A DNA stretch of 64,000 nucleotides from Rathayibacter sp. VKM Ac-2856 (GTDB lineage: Bacteria; Actinomycetota; Actinomycetes; Actinomycetales; Microbacteriaceae). The translations under genes were made by a program, and so were the position numbers. The stretch spans positions 434,001-498,000 of the forward strand of contig NZ_JABMLF010000003.1 of assembly GCF_013205055.1 (NCBI RefSeq), given 5' to 3'. Shown in pieces: positions 51,401 through 60,419 of the stretch; the stretch's first letter is position 1, and the number at the start of each line of letters is the position of its first letter. Below the pieces are notes generated by a model that searched no databases, had not been told where the DNA came from, and was given only the letters and a program-made list of their open reading frames with translations.

Positions 51401-53776
51401 TCAGGACACCGCCACCCGGGCGTCCTCGCGCACGACCTCGACACCGACGGTGCGACGGTTCTCGGCGCCGACCGGCGACGCGTCGCCGACCAGCACGATC
51501 GAGGCGGTCGTCTCCTTCGTGGCGCAGTCCGCGCCCACCCAGAGCTCGACGAGCCCCGGCTCGACCGAGCGCACGCCGCGGCGGTCGGTGAAGGCGAGCC
51601 GCGCGGCGGGGACGTCGAAGCGCACCAGCGCCTCCTCGCCCGCCGCGAGCTCGACCCGCGCGTAGCCGAGCAGCTGCGCCACCGGGCGGGTCACCGAGGC
51701 GACCACGTCTCGCGCGTAGAGCTGCACGACGTCGACGCCGTCCCGCTCCCCCGTGTTGCGCACCCGCACCGTCGCCGTGAAGGCACCGGAGGTGGGCGCC
51801 TCGCCGGACTCCAGCTCGCCCGACTCCAGCTGCAGCTCCGACCGGGTGAACTCCGTGAAGGTCAGCCCGTGCCCGAACGGCAGCACCGGGGTGCTGTCCG
51901 CGCTGGTCACGTCGGAGGGCCCGCCGAGGATCGGGTGCAGGTACGAGAACGGCTGCGCACCGGCCGAGCGCGGCAGCGAGACCGGCAGCCGGCCGGACGG
52001 CGAGACGCGGCCCGACAGGACGCCGGTGATCGCGCCGGCCCCCTCCTCCCCGGGGAAGAACGCCTGCAGCACCGCCGCGGGGGCGGAGTCGCCGCGGATC
52101 GCCCAGTCGATCGCGTAGGGGCGGCCGGTGAGCAGCACCAGGGCGACGGGCGTGCCGGTCGCGACGACCGCCTCGACCAGCTCGCGCTGGCGTCCGGGCA
52201 GCTCGAGGCTCTCGACGTCGTTGCCCTCGCCGACGGTGCCGCGGCCGAAGAGCCCGGCTCGGTCGCCGACGACGACCACCGCGACCCCGGCGCCACGGGC
52301 CGCCTCGACGGCCTCGGCGATCCCGGCGGTGTCGTCGCCCTGCGCGGCGTCGCCCTCGACCGAGCAGCCCTCGGCCGTCACGAGGTCACTGCCCGGGAAC
52401 TCCTCGACCAGCGCCTCCAGGACCGTGCGGATCTCGAAGCCCAGCGGCACGCCCTCGTGGTGCGCGAGCACGTGGTTGGCGAAGGAGTAGCAGCCCATCA
52501 GGGCCGGAGCGCTGTCGGCGTTCGGGCCGATCAGGGCGATCCGGCGCGGCGCCGCGCTCCCGTCGGCCCCGCCGAGCGGCAGCAGGCCGTCATTCGCGAG
52601 CAGCACCAGCGACTCCTCCGCGAGGCGCCGGGCGATGTCCCGGTGCGCGGGCGAGTCGAGGTCGATCGACTCCGGAGCGTCGTCGAAGCGCGCGTCGAGC
52701 AGGCCGAGCCGCTCCTTCTGCGCGAGCACCCGCAGCAGCGCGCGGTCGACGATCGCCTCGTCGGCGCCTCCGGAGCGGATGCGCTCCGCCAGCGGCGCGA
52801 GGAACGCGTCGCCGGTCGGCAGCTCCACGTCGATGCCCGCCTCGAGGGCGAGCTGCGCGGCCTCGCCGAGGTCGGCGGCGACGGCGTGCATGAGGTGCAG
52901 GAAGGCGACCGAGAAGTAGTCGGCCACCACGACGCCGTCGAAGCCCCAGCGCTCGCGCAGGACGCCGGTGAGGTAGGCCGGCGTCGCGCCGACCGGGTCG
53001 CCGTCGATCTCGGCGTAGGAGTTCATCACCGAGCGCGCGCCGCCGTCGCGGATCGCCATCTCGAACGGCGGGAGCAGCACGTCCGCGATCTCGCGCGGTC
53101 CGGCGTGCACCGGGGCGTGGTTCCGGCCGCCGCGCGAGGCGGAGTAGCCGATGAAGTGCTTGAGCGTCGCGTCGACGCCCGCCGACTGCAGACCGCGCAC
53201 GTAGGCGGTGCCGATCGTGCCGACCACGTACGGGTCCTCGGCGATGCACTCGTCCACCCGGCCCCAGCGGGGGTCGCGGATGACGTCGAGCACGGGCGCG
53301 AGGCCCTGGTGGATGCCCAGCTCGCGCATCGAGCCGCCGATGGCCGCGGCCATCTCCTCGACGAGCTCCGGGTCGAACGAGGCGCCCCAGGCCAGCGGGG
53401 TCGGGAACGTCGCCGCCTTCCACGCGGCCAGCCCGGTCAGGCACTCCTCGTGCACGATCGCCGGGATGCCCAGGCGCGTCTGCTCGACGAGCCGGCGCTG
53501 CTCGGCCCACAGCCACTGCGCGCGCTCGACCGGGTCGACCGGGCGCGTGCCGTAGACGCGGGTGAGCTGGCCGATGCCCTCGCGGGTCGCGTCGGCGTAG
53601 CCGGTGGAGGTGGCCATCTCGCCGGCCAGCGGCGCGACGACCTCGCCGCCCTGGTCGACCCAGTAGCCGACCAGCTGGGTCAGCTTCTCCTCCAGCGTCA
53701 TCCGGCCGATCAGGTCGGCGACGCGGGCGGAGGGAGCGGGCGTCTCGGTGGTGGGGTTCTCGTCCACGGCAGTCAT
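51401..53776 (-). CDS. Cytoplasmic GH3 beta-glucosidase/beta-xylosidase
   Basis: 791 aa with no signal peptide. N-terminal GH3 barrel: LEEKLTQLVGYW, FPTPLAWGASFDPEL, DATLKHFIGYSASRGGRNHAPVH and the nucleophile Asp in DGVVVADYFSVAF. The second domain contains NDGLLPLG, the third is fibronectin-III-like (FGHGLTFTEF, NTGERDGVDVVQLY). It hydrolyses beta-linked glucosides or xylosides brought in by the ABC importer encoded just upstream; start and stop overlap (ATGA) with the second permease. Last gene of the operon. Confidence 0.9.
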   Translation of the reverse strand: MTAVDENPTTETPAPSARVADLIGRMTLEEKLTQLVGYWVDQGGEVVAPLAGEMATSTGYADATREGIGQLTRVYGTRPVDPVERAQWLWAEQRRLVEQTRLGIPAIVHEECLTGLAAWKAATFPTPLAWGASFDPELVEEMAAAIGGSMRELGIHQGLAPVLDVIRDPRWGRVDECIAEDPYVVGTIGTAYVRGLQSAGVDATLKHFIGYSASRGGRNHAPVHAGPREIADVLLPPFEMAIRDGGARSVMNSYAEIDGDPVGATPAYLTGVLRERWGFDGVVVADYFSVAFLHLMHAVAADLGEAAQLALEAGIDVELPTGDAFLAPLAERIRSGGADEAIVDRALLRVLAQKERLGLLDARFDDAPESIDLDSPAHRDIARRLAEESLVLLANDGLLPLGGADGSAAPRRIALIGPNADSAPALMGCYSFANHVLAHHEGVPLGFEIRTVLEALVEEFPGSDLVTAEGCSVEGDAAQGDDTAGIAEAVEAARGAGVAVVVVGDRAGLFGRGTVGEGNDVESLELPGRQRELVEAVVATGTPVALVLLTGRPYAIDWAIRGDSAPAAVLQAFFPGEEGAGAITGVLSGRVSPSGRLPVSLPRSAGAQPFSYLHPILGGPSDVTSADSTPVLPFGHGLTFTEFTRSELQLESGELESGEAPTSGAFTATVRVRNTGERDGVDVVQLYARDVVASVTRPVAQLLGYARVELAAGEEALVRFDVPAARLAFTDRRGVRSVEPGLVELWVGADCATKETTASIVLVGDASPVGAENRRTVGVEVVREDARVAVS

Positions 53777-54681
53777 CCCTTCACCGCACCGGTGAGTCCG
53801 CCGACGATGCGGCGCTCGAAGACGCTGAAGAAGATCAGCGCCGGAATCATCGACAGCGACACGAAGGCGAGCACCTTCGCCGTGTCGACGGAGTACTGCG
53901 ACGAGAACGCCTGCACGCCCAGCGGCAGGGTGAAGCTCGACTCGTCGCTGAGGATGAACAGCGGCAGCAGGTAGCTGTTCCAGCTCGCGATGAACGCGAG
54001 GATGCCGGTCGTGATCACGCCGGGCATCGCCAGGCGCACGACCATCCGCCAGAAGAAGCCGATCCGGCTGCAGCCGTCGATGAAGGCGGCCTCCTGGATC
54101 TCGTCCGGGATCGCCCGGAGGAACGGCACCAGGATGATGATCGTCGTCGGCAGGCCGAAGGCGATCTGCGGGAGCACGACTCCGGCGAGCGAGTTCATCA
54201 GGCCGAGGCTCTTGATCACCAGGTAGAGCGGGGTGATCGCGACGGTCATCGGGAACATCAGGCCGGCCGCGAAGAGCGCGTAGAACACGCCGCGGCCGCT
54301 GAAGCTGTAGCGGGCGAGCACGTAGCTCGCCATCAGCCCCAGCACGACGACGCCGAGGGTGGTGGCGCCGGCCGCGAGGGCCGAGTTGCCGACCTCGCGC
54401 CAGAAGATGCCGCCCGTGATGACGTCGATGTAGTTCTGCACGTTCCACGGCGAGGGGAAGCCCGACGGGTCGGTGGTGATCTGCGCGTTCGTGCGGAACC
54501 CGCCGATGATGATGTACGCCACCGGCGCGAGCATCAGGGCGATCACGACGACCGCGACGACGTAGGCGATGATCGTGCCGCGTCCCAGCGGACGGCGGCG
54601 CGGCTTGGGCGGCCGCGGCGAGAGCGGCGTGGTCGCGGTGGGGGGCTTCGTACCCGGGGGCACGGCGGTCAGGGTGCTCAT
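53773..54681 (-). CDS. Sugar ABC permease (MalG type), GH3 operon
   Basis: 302 aa, six helices, with a Pro/Arg-rich cytoplasmic start. The EAA loop IQEAAFIDGCSRIGFFWRMVV contacts the ATPase. It overlaps by four bases with genes on both sides, so the whole operon is tightly coupled. It works with the MalF-type partner upstream to import the substrate of the GH3 enzyme. The ATPase must come from elsewhere in the genome. Confidence 0.88.
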   Translation of the reverse strand: MSTLTAVPPGTKPPTATTPLSPRPPKPRRRPLGRGTIIAYVVAVVVIALMLAPVAYIIIGGFRTNAQITTDPSGFPSPWNVQNYIDVITGGIFWREVGNSALAAGATTLGVVVLGLMASYVLARYSFSGRGVFYALFAAGLMFPMTVAITPLYLVIKSLGLMNSLAGVVLPQIAFGLPTTIIILVPFLRAIPDEIQEAAFIDGCSRIGFFWRMVVRLAMPGVITTGILAFIASWNSYLLPLFILSDESSFTLPLGVQAFSSQYSVDTAKVLAFVSLSMIPALIFFSVFERRIVGGLTGAVKG

Positions 54682-55667
54682 CGCTCGCCTCCGGCCTTTC
54701 GCTTGTCGCCCGTGAGGGCGCCTTCGGTGTCCCGCCGCAGCACGAAGCGCTGGTAGAGCAGCGCGACGATCAGCGAGACGAGGAACAGGACCACGGCGAC
54801 CGCGTTGCCGTAGCCGAAGTTGCCGGCGTTGCGGCCGTTGGTGACGAGGTACGTCGCCATGGTCGAGGTGCCGGCGGTGGAGGACACGTACTGTCCCCAG
54901 ATGATGTAGACGAGGTCGAACAGCTGCAGCGCGCCGATGATCGACAGGAACGCCCAGATCCGCAGCGTCGGCGCGAGCAGCGGCAGGGTGATCCGCCGCT
55001 GCACCTGCCAGTAGGAGGCGCCGTCGATGGCGGCCGCCTCGGACAGCTCCTCCGGGATGCCCTGGAGACCGGCGAGGAAGAGGATCACGGCGAAGCCGAT
55101 GTACTTCCACGTGATGATCAGCATCAGGGTCCAGATGGCGATCGAGGGGTCCGAGAGCCAGTCCTGCTTCAGGGCGCCGAGCCCGACCTTCTCGAGGAAG
55201 CCGTTCACGGCGCCGCTGGTCTGGAGCATCAGGCTCCAGCCGGTGCCGACGACGACCTCGGAGATGACGTAGGGCACGAAGATCAGCACGCGGATGATCG
55301 ACTGCCCGCGCAGCTTGCGGTTGAGCAGCAGCGCGATCAGGATCGCGGCCGGTCCCTGCAGGACGAGCGAGAGCACCACGATCGCGCCGTTGTGGCTGAG
55401 CGCCTCGTGGAAGGTGGGGTCCTGGAGGATCGTCAGGTAGTTCTTGAACCCGACGAAGTCGGTGGGGACCCCGTAGCCCTGCCAGCTGAAGAAGCCGTAG
55501 TACGCCGCCATGACGACGGGAAAGATGACGAAGGCGAGGAAGACGATCAGGGCCGGGCCGACGAGGATCGCGACCTCGAGGCGACCGGACCAGCCGAGGC
55601 CCCGGCGGCGGCGCTTCGCCGTCGGGGCCTCGGTGCGCGCGTCCTCGCGGAGCGCAGTGAGGGCCAT
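54678..55667 (-). CDS. Sugar ABC permease (MalF type), GH3 operon
   Basis: 329 aa. After a basic N-terminus (AKRRRRGLGWSGR) come six helices, with EAA motif LSEAAAIDGASYWQVQRRITLP. It begins two bases after the binding-protein stop and overlaps the next permease by four bases. MalF-type length without the large periplasmic loop, as in most Gram-positive importers. Confidence 0.88.
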   Translation of the reverse strand: MALTALREDARTEAPTAKRRRRGLGWSGRLEVAILVGPALIVFLAFVIFPVVMAAYYGFFSWQGYGVPTDFVGFKNYLTILQDPTFHEALSHNGAIVVLSLVLQGPAAILIALLLNRKLRGQSIIRVLIFVPYVISEVVVGTGWSLMLQTSGAVNGFLEKVGLGALKQDWLSDPSIAIWTLMLIITWKYIGFAVILFLAGLQGIPEELSEAAAIDGASYWQVQRRITLPLLAPTLRIWAFLSIIGALQLFDLVYIIWGQYVSSTAGTSTMATYLVTNGRNAGNFGYGNAVAVVLFLVSLIVALLYQRFVLRRDTEGALTGDKRKAGGER

Positions 55668-55669
55668 GC

Positions 55670-56956
55670 TCAGGCCTTGGCCGCGGCGGCGTTGACGGCC
55701 TCGACGAGCTGCTCCGGGTCGCTCTTGCCGGCGAGCAGGTCGACGACGGCGACGTTCAGCGCGTTGCCGACGTTCTGGCCGTAGACGGTGTCGAGCCACT
55801 GCGAGACGTACGGCGCCGAGTTGTAGGCGGCGAGGATCTCCTGGAGGTAGGGCTCGGTGACGGCCTCCTGCGCGACGGTGTTCACCGGCGGCGCGTTGAA
55901 GGCGGCGTAGTACTCCTTCTGCACGTCGGAGGTGGCGAGGTAGTTCAGGAAGTCGACGCACTCGTCGGGCGCTCCGGCCGAGCAGGAGTAGCCGTCGACG
56001 CCGCCCATGATCGAGCCGGGGGCGCCGTCTCCGCCGTCCACCTCGGGGAAGGGGAACCAGCCGAGGTCGGGCAGGGGCTGCTCGTCGGGGGTGAGCGAGG
56101 CGATGACGCCGGGGTTCCAGGCGCCCATGAGCTCCATGCCGGCCTGGTGGTTGGCCAGGAGACCGGCCGAGGATCCGGCGCCCTGCTGGGCGGCGGTGGT
56201 GAGGAAGCCCTCGTTGAACGGCTCGGTGTCGGCGAAGGACTGCAGGTCCTCGCCGGCCTTCAGCCAGCAGTCGTCCGAGAAGTCCTTGGAGTCGGCCGCC
56301 TCGGCCATGGTGTCGGCGCTGCACTCGCGCAGGGCGAAGAAGTAGAACCAGTGCGCGGCGGGCCAGGCGTCCTTCGCGCCGAGCGCGATCGGCTGGGCGC
56401 CGGCGCCCTTGAGCGCGGTGACCGCGGAGTCGAGGTCGGCGAGGGTCTTCGGCGTCTCGGTGATGCCGGCCTCGGCGAAGAGGTCCTGGCTGTAGAAGAG
56501 GCCGCCGGGGAGCACGGCGACGGGCATCGCCCAGACCTTGTCGTCGAGCGTGTTCGCGAGGAAGGAGCCCTCGGGGATCTCGCTGCGGGCCTGGTCGGAG
56601 ATGCCGTCGGTGAGGTCCTTGACCAGACCGCCGGCGACCATCGCGGCGAGCTTGCCGCCGCCGCGCTGGAGGAAGACGTCGGGCGCGTCGCCCGAGTTGA
56701 GGGCGGTCTGGAGCTTGCCGTCCAGGTCCTCGTTCTGGATGGCCTGCGACTCGATGGTGACGCCCGGGTTGGCGGCCTCGAAGTCGGCGATGGTCTTCTC
56801 CCAGAACTCCTGGCCGGGGCCGGTGGTGGAGTTCTGCCACAGGGTCATCGCGACGGTGCCGTCGGAGGATCCGGAGTCCTGGGCGGAGCAGCCGCTGAGG
56901 GCCGCCGCCGCGCCGAGCAGGGCCACAGTGGCCACTGCGATTCTCTTGAACTTCAT
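55670..56956 (-). CDS. Sugar-binding lipoprotein, GH3 operon
   Basis: 428 aa with lipoprotein signal (VATVALLGAAAALSGCS, lipobox Cys about 23). The family 1 binding fold shows as MTLWQNSTTGPGQEFWEKTIADFEAANPGV and later LPDLGWFPFPEVDGG. It includes a Cys pair in CSADT and DDCW and a second in YSCSAGAPDEC, probably disulfides. First gene of the operon, under operators shared with the divergent LacI gene. Confidence 0.88.
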   Translation of the reverse strand: MKFKRIAVATVALLGAAAALSGCSAQDSGSSDGTVAMTLWQNSTTGPGQEFWEKTIADFEAANPGVTIESQAIQNEDLDGKLQTALNSGDAPDVFLQRGGGKLAAMVAGGLVKDLTDGISDQARSEIPEGSFLANTLDDKVWAMPVAVLPGGLFYSQDLFAEAGITETPKTLADLDSAVTALKGAGAQPIALGAKDAWPAAHWFYFFALRECSADTMAEAADSKDFSDDCWLKAGEDLQSFADTEPFNEGFLTTAAQQGAGSSAGLLANHQAGMELMGAWNPGVIASLTPDEQPLPDLGWFPFPEVDGGDGAPGSIMGGVDGYSCSAGAPDECVDFLNYLATSDVQKEYYAAFNAPPVNTVAQEAVTEPYLQEILAAYNSAPYVSQWLDTVYGQNVGNALNVAVVDLLAGKSDPEQLVEAVNAAAAKA

Positions 56957-57064
56957 CGTTCGAACCGTTCTCTTCGCTGAGAGGCGCCGCCAGGGAGAGC
57001 GGCGCCGAGGGTGCACCCGTCCGGGGACGGGCTGGATCAGTGTCAGACGGCGGCCGCGCGACGG

Positions 57065-57091
57065 CAAACGTTTTCGAAACCATTTTCGAAG
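57065..57091. promoter_or_regulatory. LacI-type operator region between binding protein and LacI gene
   Basis: Overlapping dyads AAACGTTT (57066-57073) and TTTCGAAA (57072-57079), with a repeated TTTTCGAA at 57083-57090, form an A+T-rich island in G+C-rich DNA. They differ from the TGTTsACGTsAACA sites of the other LacI protein, so the two regulons should not cross-talk. Confidence 0.65.
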
Positions 57092-57153
57092 TCGATCACC
57101 GCGAGCGGGATCGCGCTCTCATCCGCGGTCCGCCGGGGTCTATGGTCGAGCCC

Positions 57154-58167
57154 ATGACTCTCCGCCCGACCATCCACGACGTCGCCGCCGCCGCCGGCGT
57201 CTCGGTCGCGACCGTGTCGAAGGCGGTGAACGGCCGCTACGGCATCGCGCCCGCGACGGCGAACCGGGTGCTCGAGATCGTGCGCGAGCTCGGCTACGAG
57301 TCGAGCCTCGTCGCGAGCAGCATGCGCTCGCGGCGCACCGGGGTGATCGGCGTGCTCGTGGCCGGCTTCGAGCCGTTCAGCGCCGAGATCCTCAAGGGCG
57401 TCGGCTCGGTCCTCCGCCGCTCGCGCTTCGACCTGCTCGCCTACAGCGGCTCGCACGAGGGCGAGCAGGAGGGCTGGGAGCGGCGCTCGCTCAGCCGGCT
57501 CAGCGGCACGCTGATCGACGGCGCGATCATGGTCACCCCGTCGGTGGTCAGCGCCCCGTCCGACATCCCGCTCGTCGCCGTCGACCCGCACACCGGCCGG
57601 GCCGACCTGCCGACCGTCGAGTCCGACAGCTTCGGCGGCGCGCTCCAGGCCGTGCGGCACCTGATCACCCTCGGCCACCGGCGCATCGGCTTCGTCGCGG
57701 GCCGCGTCGATCTCCGCTCCGCCCGGCTGCGCGAGGCCGGCTACCGCGCGGGGCTGTCGGAGGCGGGCATCGCCTTCGACGAGCGCCTGCTCCGGGTGGG
57801 CAGCTACCACCACGACGCGGCGCGGCTGCCCGCCTCGACGATGCTCTCGCTGCCCGACCGGCCGACGGCCGTCTTCGCGGCGAACGACGTCTCGGCCCTG
57901 GCGATCATCGAGACGGCGGCGCACCTCGGGCTCGCCGTGCCGCGCGACCTCTCCGTCGTCGGCTTCGACGACGTGCCGGAGGCGGCGCGCTTCGATCCGC
58001 CGCTCACGACGATCCGCCAGCCGATGCAGACGCTCGGCGCGACGGCGGCCGAGATGCTGATCACGCTGATGGCGGGCGGCACCCCGCCCTCGCTGCACGT
58101 GCAGCTGCCGACGCAGCTGGTGCGCCGCGCGACGACCGCGCCGCCGTCGATGCGGCGGACGCCGTGA
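57154..58167 (+). CDS. LacI-family regulator of the GH3/ABC operon
   Basis: 337 aa; ATG 57154 is taken, with an in-frame ATG four codons earlier possible. Helix-turn-helix TIHDVAAAAGVSVATVSKAVNGRYG and hinge LVASSMRSRR are intact. The effector core has FAANDVSALAII and LSVVGFDDVPEAARF. Divergent from the sugar-binding lipoprotein across 197 bp with its operator. The next gene starts inside its stop codon. Confidence 0.88.
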   Translation: MTLRPTIHDVAAAAGVSVATVSKAVNGRYGIAPATANRVLEIVRELGYESSLVASSMRSRRTGVIGVLVAGFEPFSAEILKGVGSVLRRSRFDLLAYSGSHEGEQEGWERRSLSRLSGTLIDGAIMVTPSVVSAPSDIPLVAVDPHTGRADLPTVESDSFGGALQAVRHLITLGHRRIGFVAGRVDLRSARLREAGYRAGLSEAGIAFDERLLRVGSYHHDAARLPASTMLSLPDRPTAVFAANDVSALAIIETAAHLGLAVPRDLSVVGFDDVPEAARFDPPLTTIRQPMQTLGATAAEMLITLMAGGTPPSLHVQLPTQLVRRATTAPPSMRRTP

Positions 58168-58538
58168 GCGCGGGCGAGCGCGCTGCCGAGCTCCGCGCCG
58201 TGCACGACGACCTGTTCGACGCGATGGTGCTGGTCGACCTGCCCGTGCTCGACGAGCTGCTCGACCCCCGCTTCGTGATCGAGCACCCGACCGGGCTCGT
58301 GCAGTCCAAGCTCGACTGGATCGACGACATCGACGAGGGCGCGAAGGAGTACCACGCGATCGACCACGTCGAGAGCGCGGTCTCCGGCAGCGCCGCGCAT
58401 CCGGTGCTCGTCTCGCGCACGCTGACGGAAGCGACGATCGGCTCGCTGCACGCGACCTGGCGGCTGCAGCTGACCAGCCGCCTGGTGGCGGTCGGCGAGG
58501 AGTGGGTGATCACCCGCACGACCGTCACCACCTGGTGA
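58164..58538 (+). CDS. NTF2-like (DUF4440/SnoaL-type) protein
   Basis: 124 aa, GTG overlapping the LacI stop by four bases. LRAVHDDLFDAMVLVDLPVLDELLDPRFVIEHPTG and the late strand pair (TWRLQLTSRLVAVGEEWVI) follow the NTF2 cone fold. These small proteins bind or convert small ligands; the function here is unknown. Tight coupling to the regulator suggests co-expression with sugar metabolism, though coupling may be incidental. Confidence 0.8.
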   Translation: MSAGERAAELRAVHDDLFDAMVLVDLPVLDELLDPRFVIEHPTGLVQSKLDWIDDIDEGAKEYHAIDHVESAVSGSAAHPVLVSRTLTEATIGSLHATWRLQLTSRLVAVGEEWVITRTTVTTW

Positions 58539-58575
58539 CGGCGCCGAGCCCGAGCCCGAGCCCGATCCCTGGGCC

Positions 58576-59562
58576 TCAGGCCTGCAGGATCACCGCGCCG
58601 TAGTGCGTGCCCGCGCCGGTGCCGACGAGGAGCACCGACTCGCCCTCCTGCACGCGGGCGCGGTGCAGCGCGAGCGGGATCGCGGCGCCGATCGTGTTGC
58701 CGACCTCGGGCAGGGTGCGCACCATCCGCTCGCGGCCCCAGAGCCGGGCCATGCCGTCCAGGCCCGCCTTGCTGGTCTGGTGCGGGACGACCCGGTCGAT
58801 GCCGGGCAGGCCCGTGCCGAGGCCGGGGCGGACCCGCTCGAGGAAGGCCGGGAAGTGCCGCAGCGCGTCCACGAGCAGCGCGCCGCCGTGCATGTCGAAG
58901 CGGAAGTCGTCGAGCCGGCCGGCCGCCTCCTCGATCCGGATGCGCGAGCCGAAGCCGCGGATCTCGGCGTGCCGCACCCCGCTCGGCCGGGTCTCGAAGC
59001 GCGAGGCGACGATGCCCTGGCCCGGGCGCTCGGCTCGGCCGAGGACGACGGCGGCCGCCGCGTCGCCGAAGAGCAGCGCGCTCTCGGGCTGGCGGACGTC
59101 GATGCCGCGGCTGCCGCCCTCGGTCGAGACGACGAGCACCCGCTCGGCGCGGCCGGTCGCGAGCAGGAAGCCGGCCTCCTGCAGGGCGAACAGGAAGGAG
59201 AGGCAGGTGGCGTTGAGGCTGTAGGCCGAGACATCCTCGAGGCCGAGGCCTGCGGCGATCAGCGCACCGCCGTCGGGGATCGCCTGCAGCTGGGTGCCGG
59301 AGGCGTTCAGCACGACGTCGACGTCGCCCGCGTCGATCCCCGCCGCGTCGAGCGCCCGCCGGGCGGCGAGCAGGCCGAGCTCGAGCGGGTCCTCGTCGTC
59401 GGCGAGCCAGTGCCGGGTCAGCACTCCGGAGCGGCGCGCCGCCTCCTCCGGGTCGATCCCGCAGAGCGCGGCGACCTCGGCGGTCGTGACGATCCGCGCG
59501 GGCAGGGCCTCGCCGGTGCCGAGGACACGGACGGGCAGCAGGGACGGGAGCGCATCGGCCAC
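58576..59562 (-). CDS. Thiolase-fold ketosynthase (FabH/OleA-like)
   Basis: 328 aa. The catalytic triad is complete: Cys120 (NATCLSF), His261 (VPHQTS) and Asn289 (EVGNTIGAA). These sit on the FabH fold with the nucleotide-loop GDAAAAVVLG and end GTGAGTHYGAV. The Cys-His-Asn triad is that of KAS III enzymes and OleA. Housekeeping FabH normally sits among fatty-acid synthase genes, but here it faces a glycosyltransferase, an OleD-like reductase and a metallo-hydrolase. A secondary lipid or long-chain ketone product is likelier than general fatty acid initiation. Confidence 0.82.
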   Translation of the reverse strand: MADALPSLLPVRVLGTGEALPARIVTTAEVAALCGIDPEEAARRSGVLTRHWLADDEDPLELGLLAARRALDAAGIDAGDVDVVLNASGTQLQAIPDGGALIAAGLGLEDVSAYSLNATCLSFLFALQEAGFLLATGRAERVLVVSTEGGSRGIDVRQPESALLFGDAAAAVVLGRAERPGQGIVASRFETRPSGVRHAEIRGFGSRIRIEEAAGRLDDFRFDMHGGALLVDALRHFPAFLERVRPGLGTGLPGIDRVVPHQTSKAGLDGMARLWGRERMVRTLPEVGNTIGAAIPLALHRARVQEGESVLLVGTGAGTHYGAVILQA

Positions 59563-59633
59563 GGTCCTGTATAGCGCTCCGGGGACGCCCCGTGCTCGCG
59601 CTAGGCTCCGGCGGGACGGAAGGGGGGTCCGCG

Positions 59634-60419
59634 ATGACCGGTGCCGACGCGAGCGCGTTCTGGGTGGTCGTGCCCTTCTACGACGAGGAGAAGCTGCTCG
59701 GCGGCGCCCTCGAGGCCCTCGCCGATCAGACGGACCCGGGCTTCACCCTCCTGCTCGTCGACAACGGCAGCACCGACGGCTCCCGCGCGGTGATCGACGC
59801 GTTCCGGGCCCGGCGCCCCGACCGGCCGGTCCTCGTGATCGACGAGGCGCAGAAGGGCACCGGCGCCGCCTCCGACACCGGCTTCCGCCACGCGATCGCG
59901 CACGGCGCCGCGACCGTCGCGCGCACCGACGCGGACTGCCTGCCGGCCCCGGACTGGGTGGCCCGGCTGAAGGCGGACGTCGCCGACGGCGCGCGCTTCA
60001 TCGGCGGCCGCCTCGTGCCGCGCACCGACGAGCCGGTCTACCGCTGGTGGGACGGCGTGATCGGCACCGCGATGATCCGCCTGCTCGAGCACGCCCCCGG
60101 CGTCGTCTACCGCCGGCCGGGCCAGCGCTACCGGATGTTCATGGCGGCCGGCTCGAACCTCGCGATCGACGCCGCCCTCTACCTCGAGGTCGACGGGTTC
60201 CCGCGCTCGAGCATCGACGACACCGACGAGGACCTGGAGCTGCACCTCAAGGTCTGCCGCGTGATCCCGCGCGGGCAGGCACGGCTGGACCGCAGGGCGA
60301 TCGTGCGGATGTCGATCCGGAAGGGCAAGGCGCTCGGCTACCTCGGCATCCTGCTCTGGTACTGGGGCCGGAAGCGCTGGGGCCGCGCGGGCGTCGCGGA
60401 GGTCGTCGATGTCCGCTGA
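59634..60419 (+). CDS. Family 2 glycosyltransferase, OleA/OleD-like cluster
   Basis: 261 aa, ATG after AAGGGGGG. GT-A fold: VVVPFYDEEKLLGGAL, LLVDNGSTDGS and the DxD in RTDADCLPAPDW; the base-region DDTDEDLELH is also present. No membrane helices apart from a weak C-terminal hydrophobic patch (LGYLGILLWYWG). It overlaps the reductase by 11 bases. It could glycosylate the cluster's lipid product; the acceptor is inferred from neighbours only. Confidence 0.83.
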   Translation: MTGADASAFWVVVPFYDEEKLLGGALEALADQTDPGFTLLLVDNGSTDGSRAVIDAFRARRPDRPVLVIDEAQKGTGAASDTGFRHAIAHGAATVARTDADCLPAPDWVARLKADVADGARFIGGRLVPRTDEPVYRWWDGVIGTAMIRLLEHAPGVVYRRPGQRYRMFMAAGSNLAIDAALYLEVDGFPRSSIDDTDEDLELHLKVCRVIPRGQARLDRRAIVRMSIRKGKALGYLGILLWYWGRKRWGRAGVAEVVDVR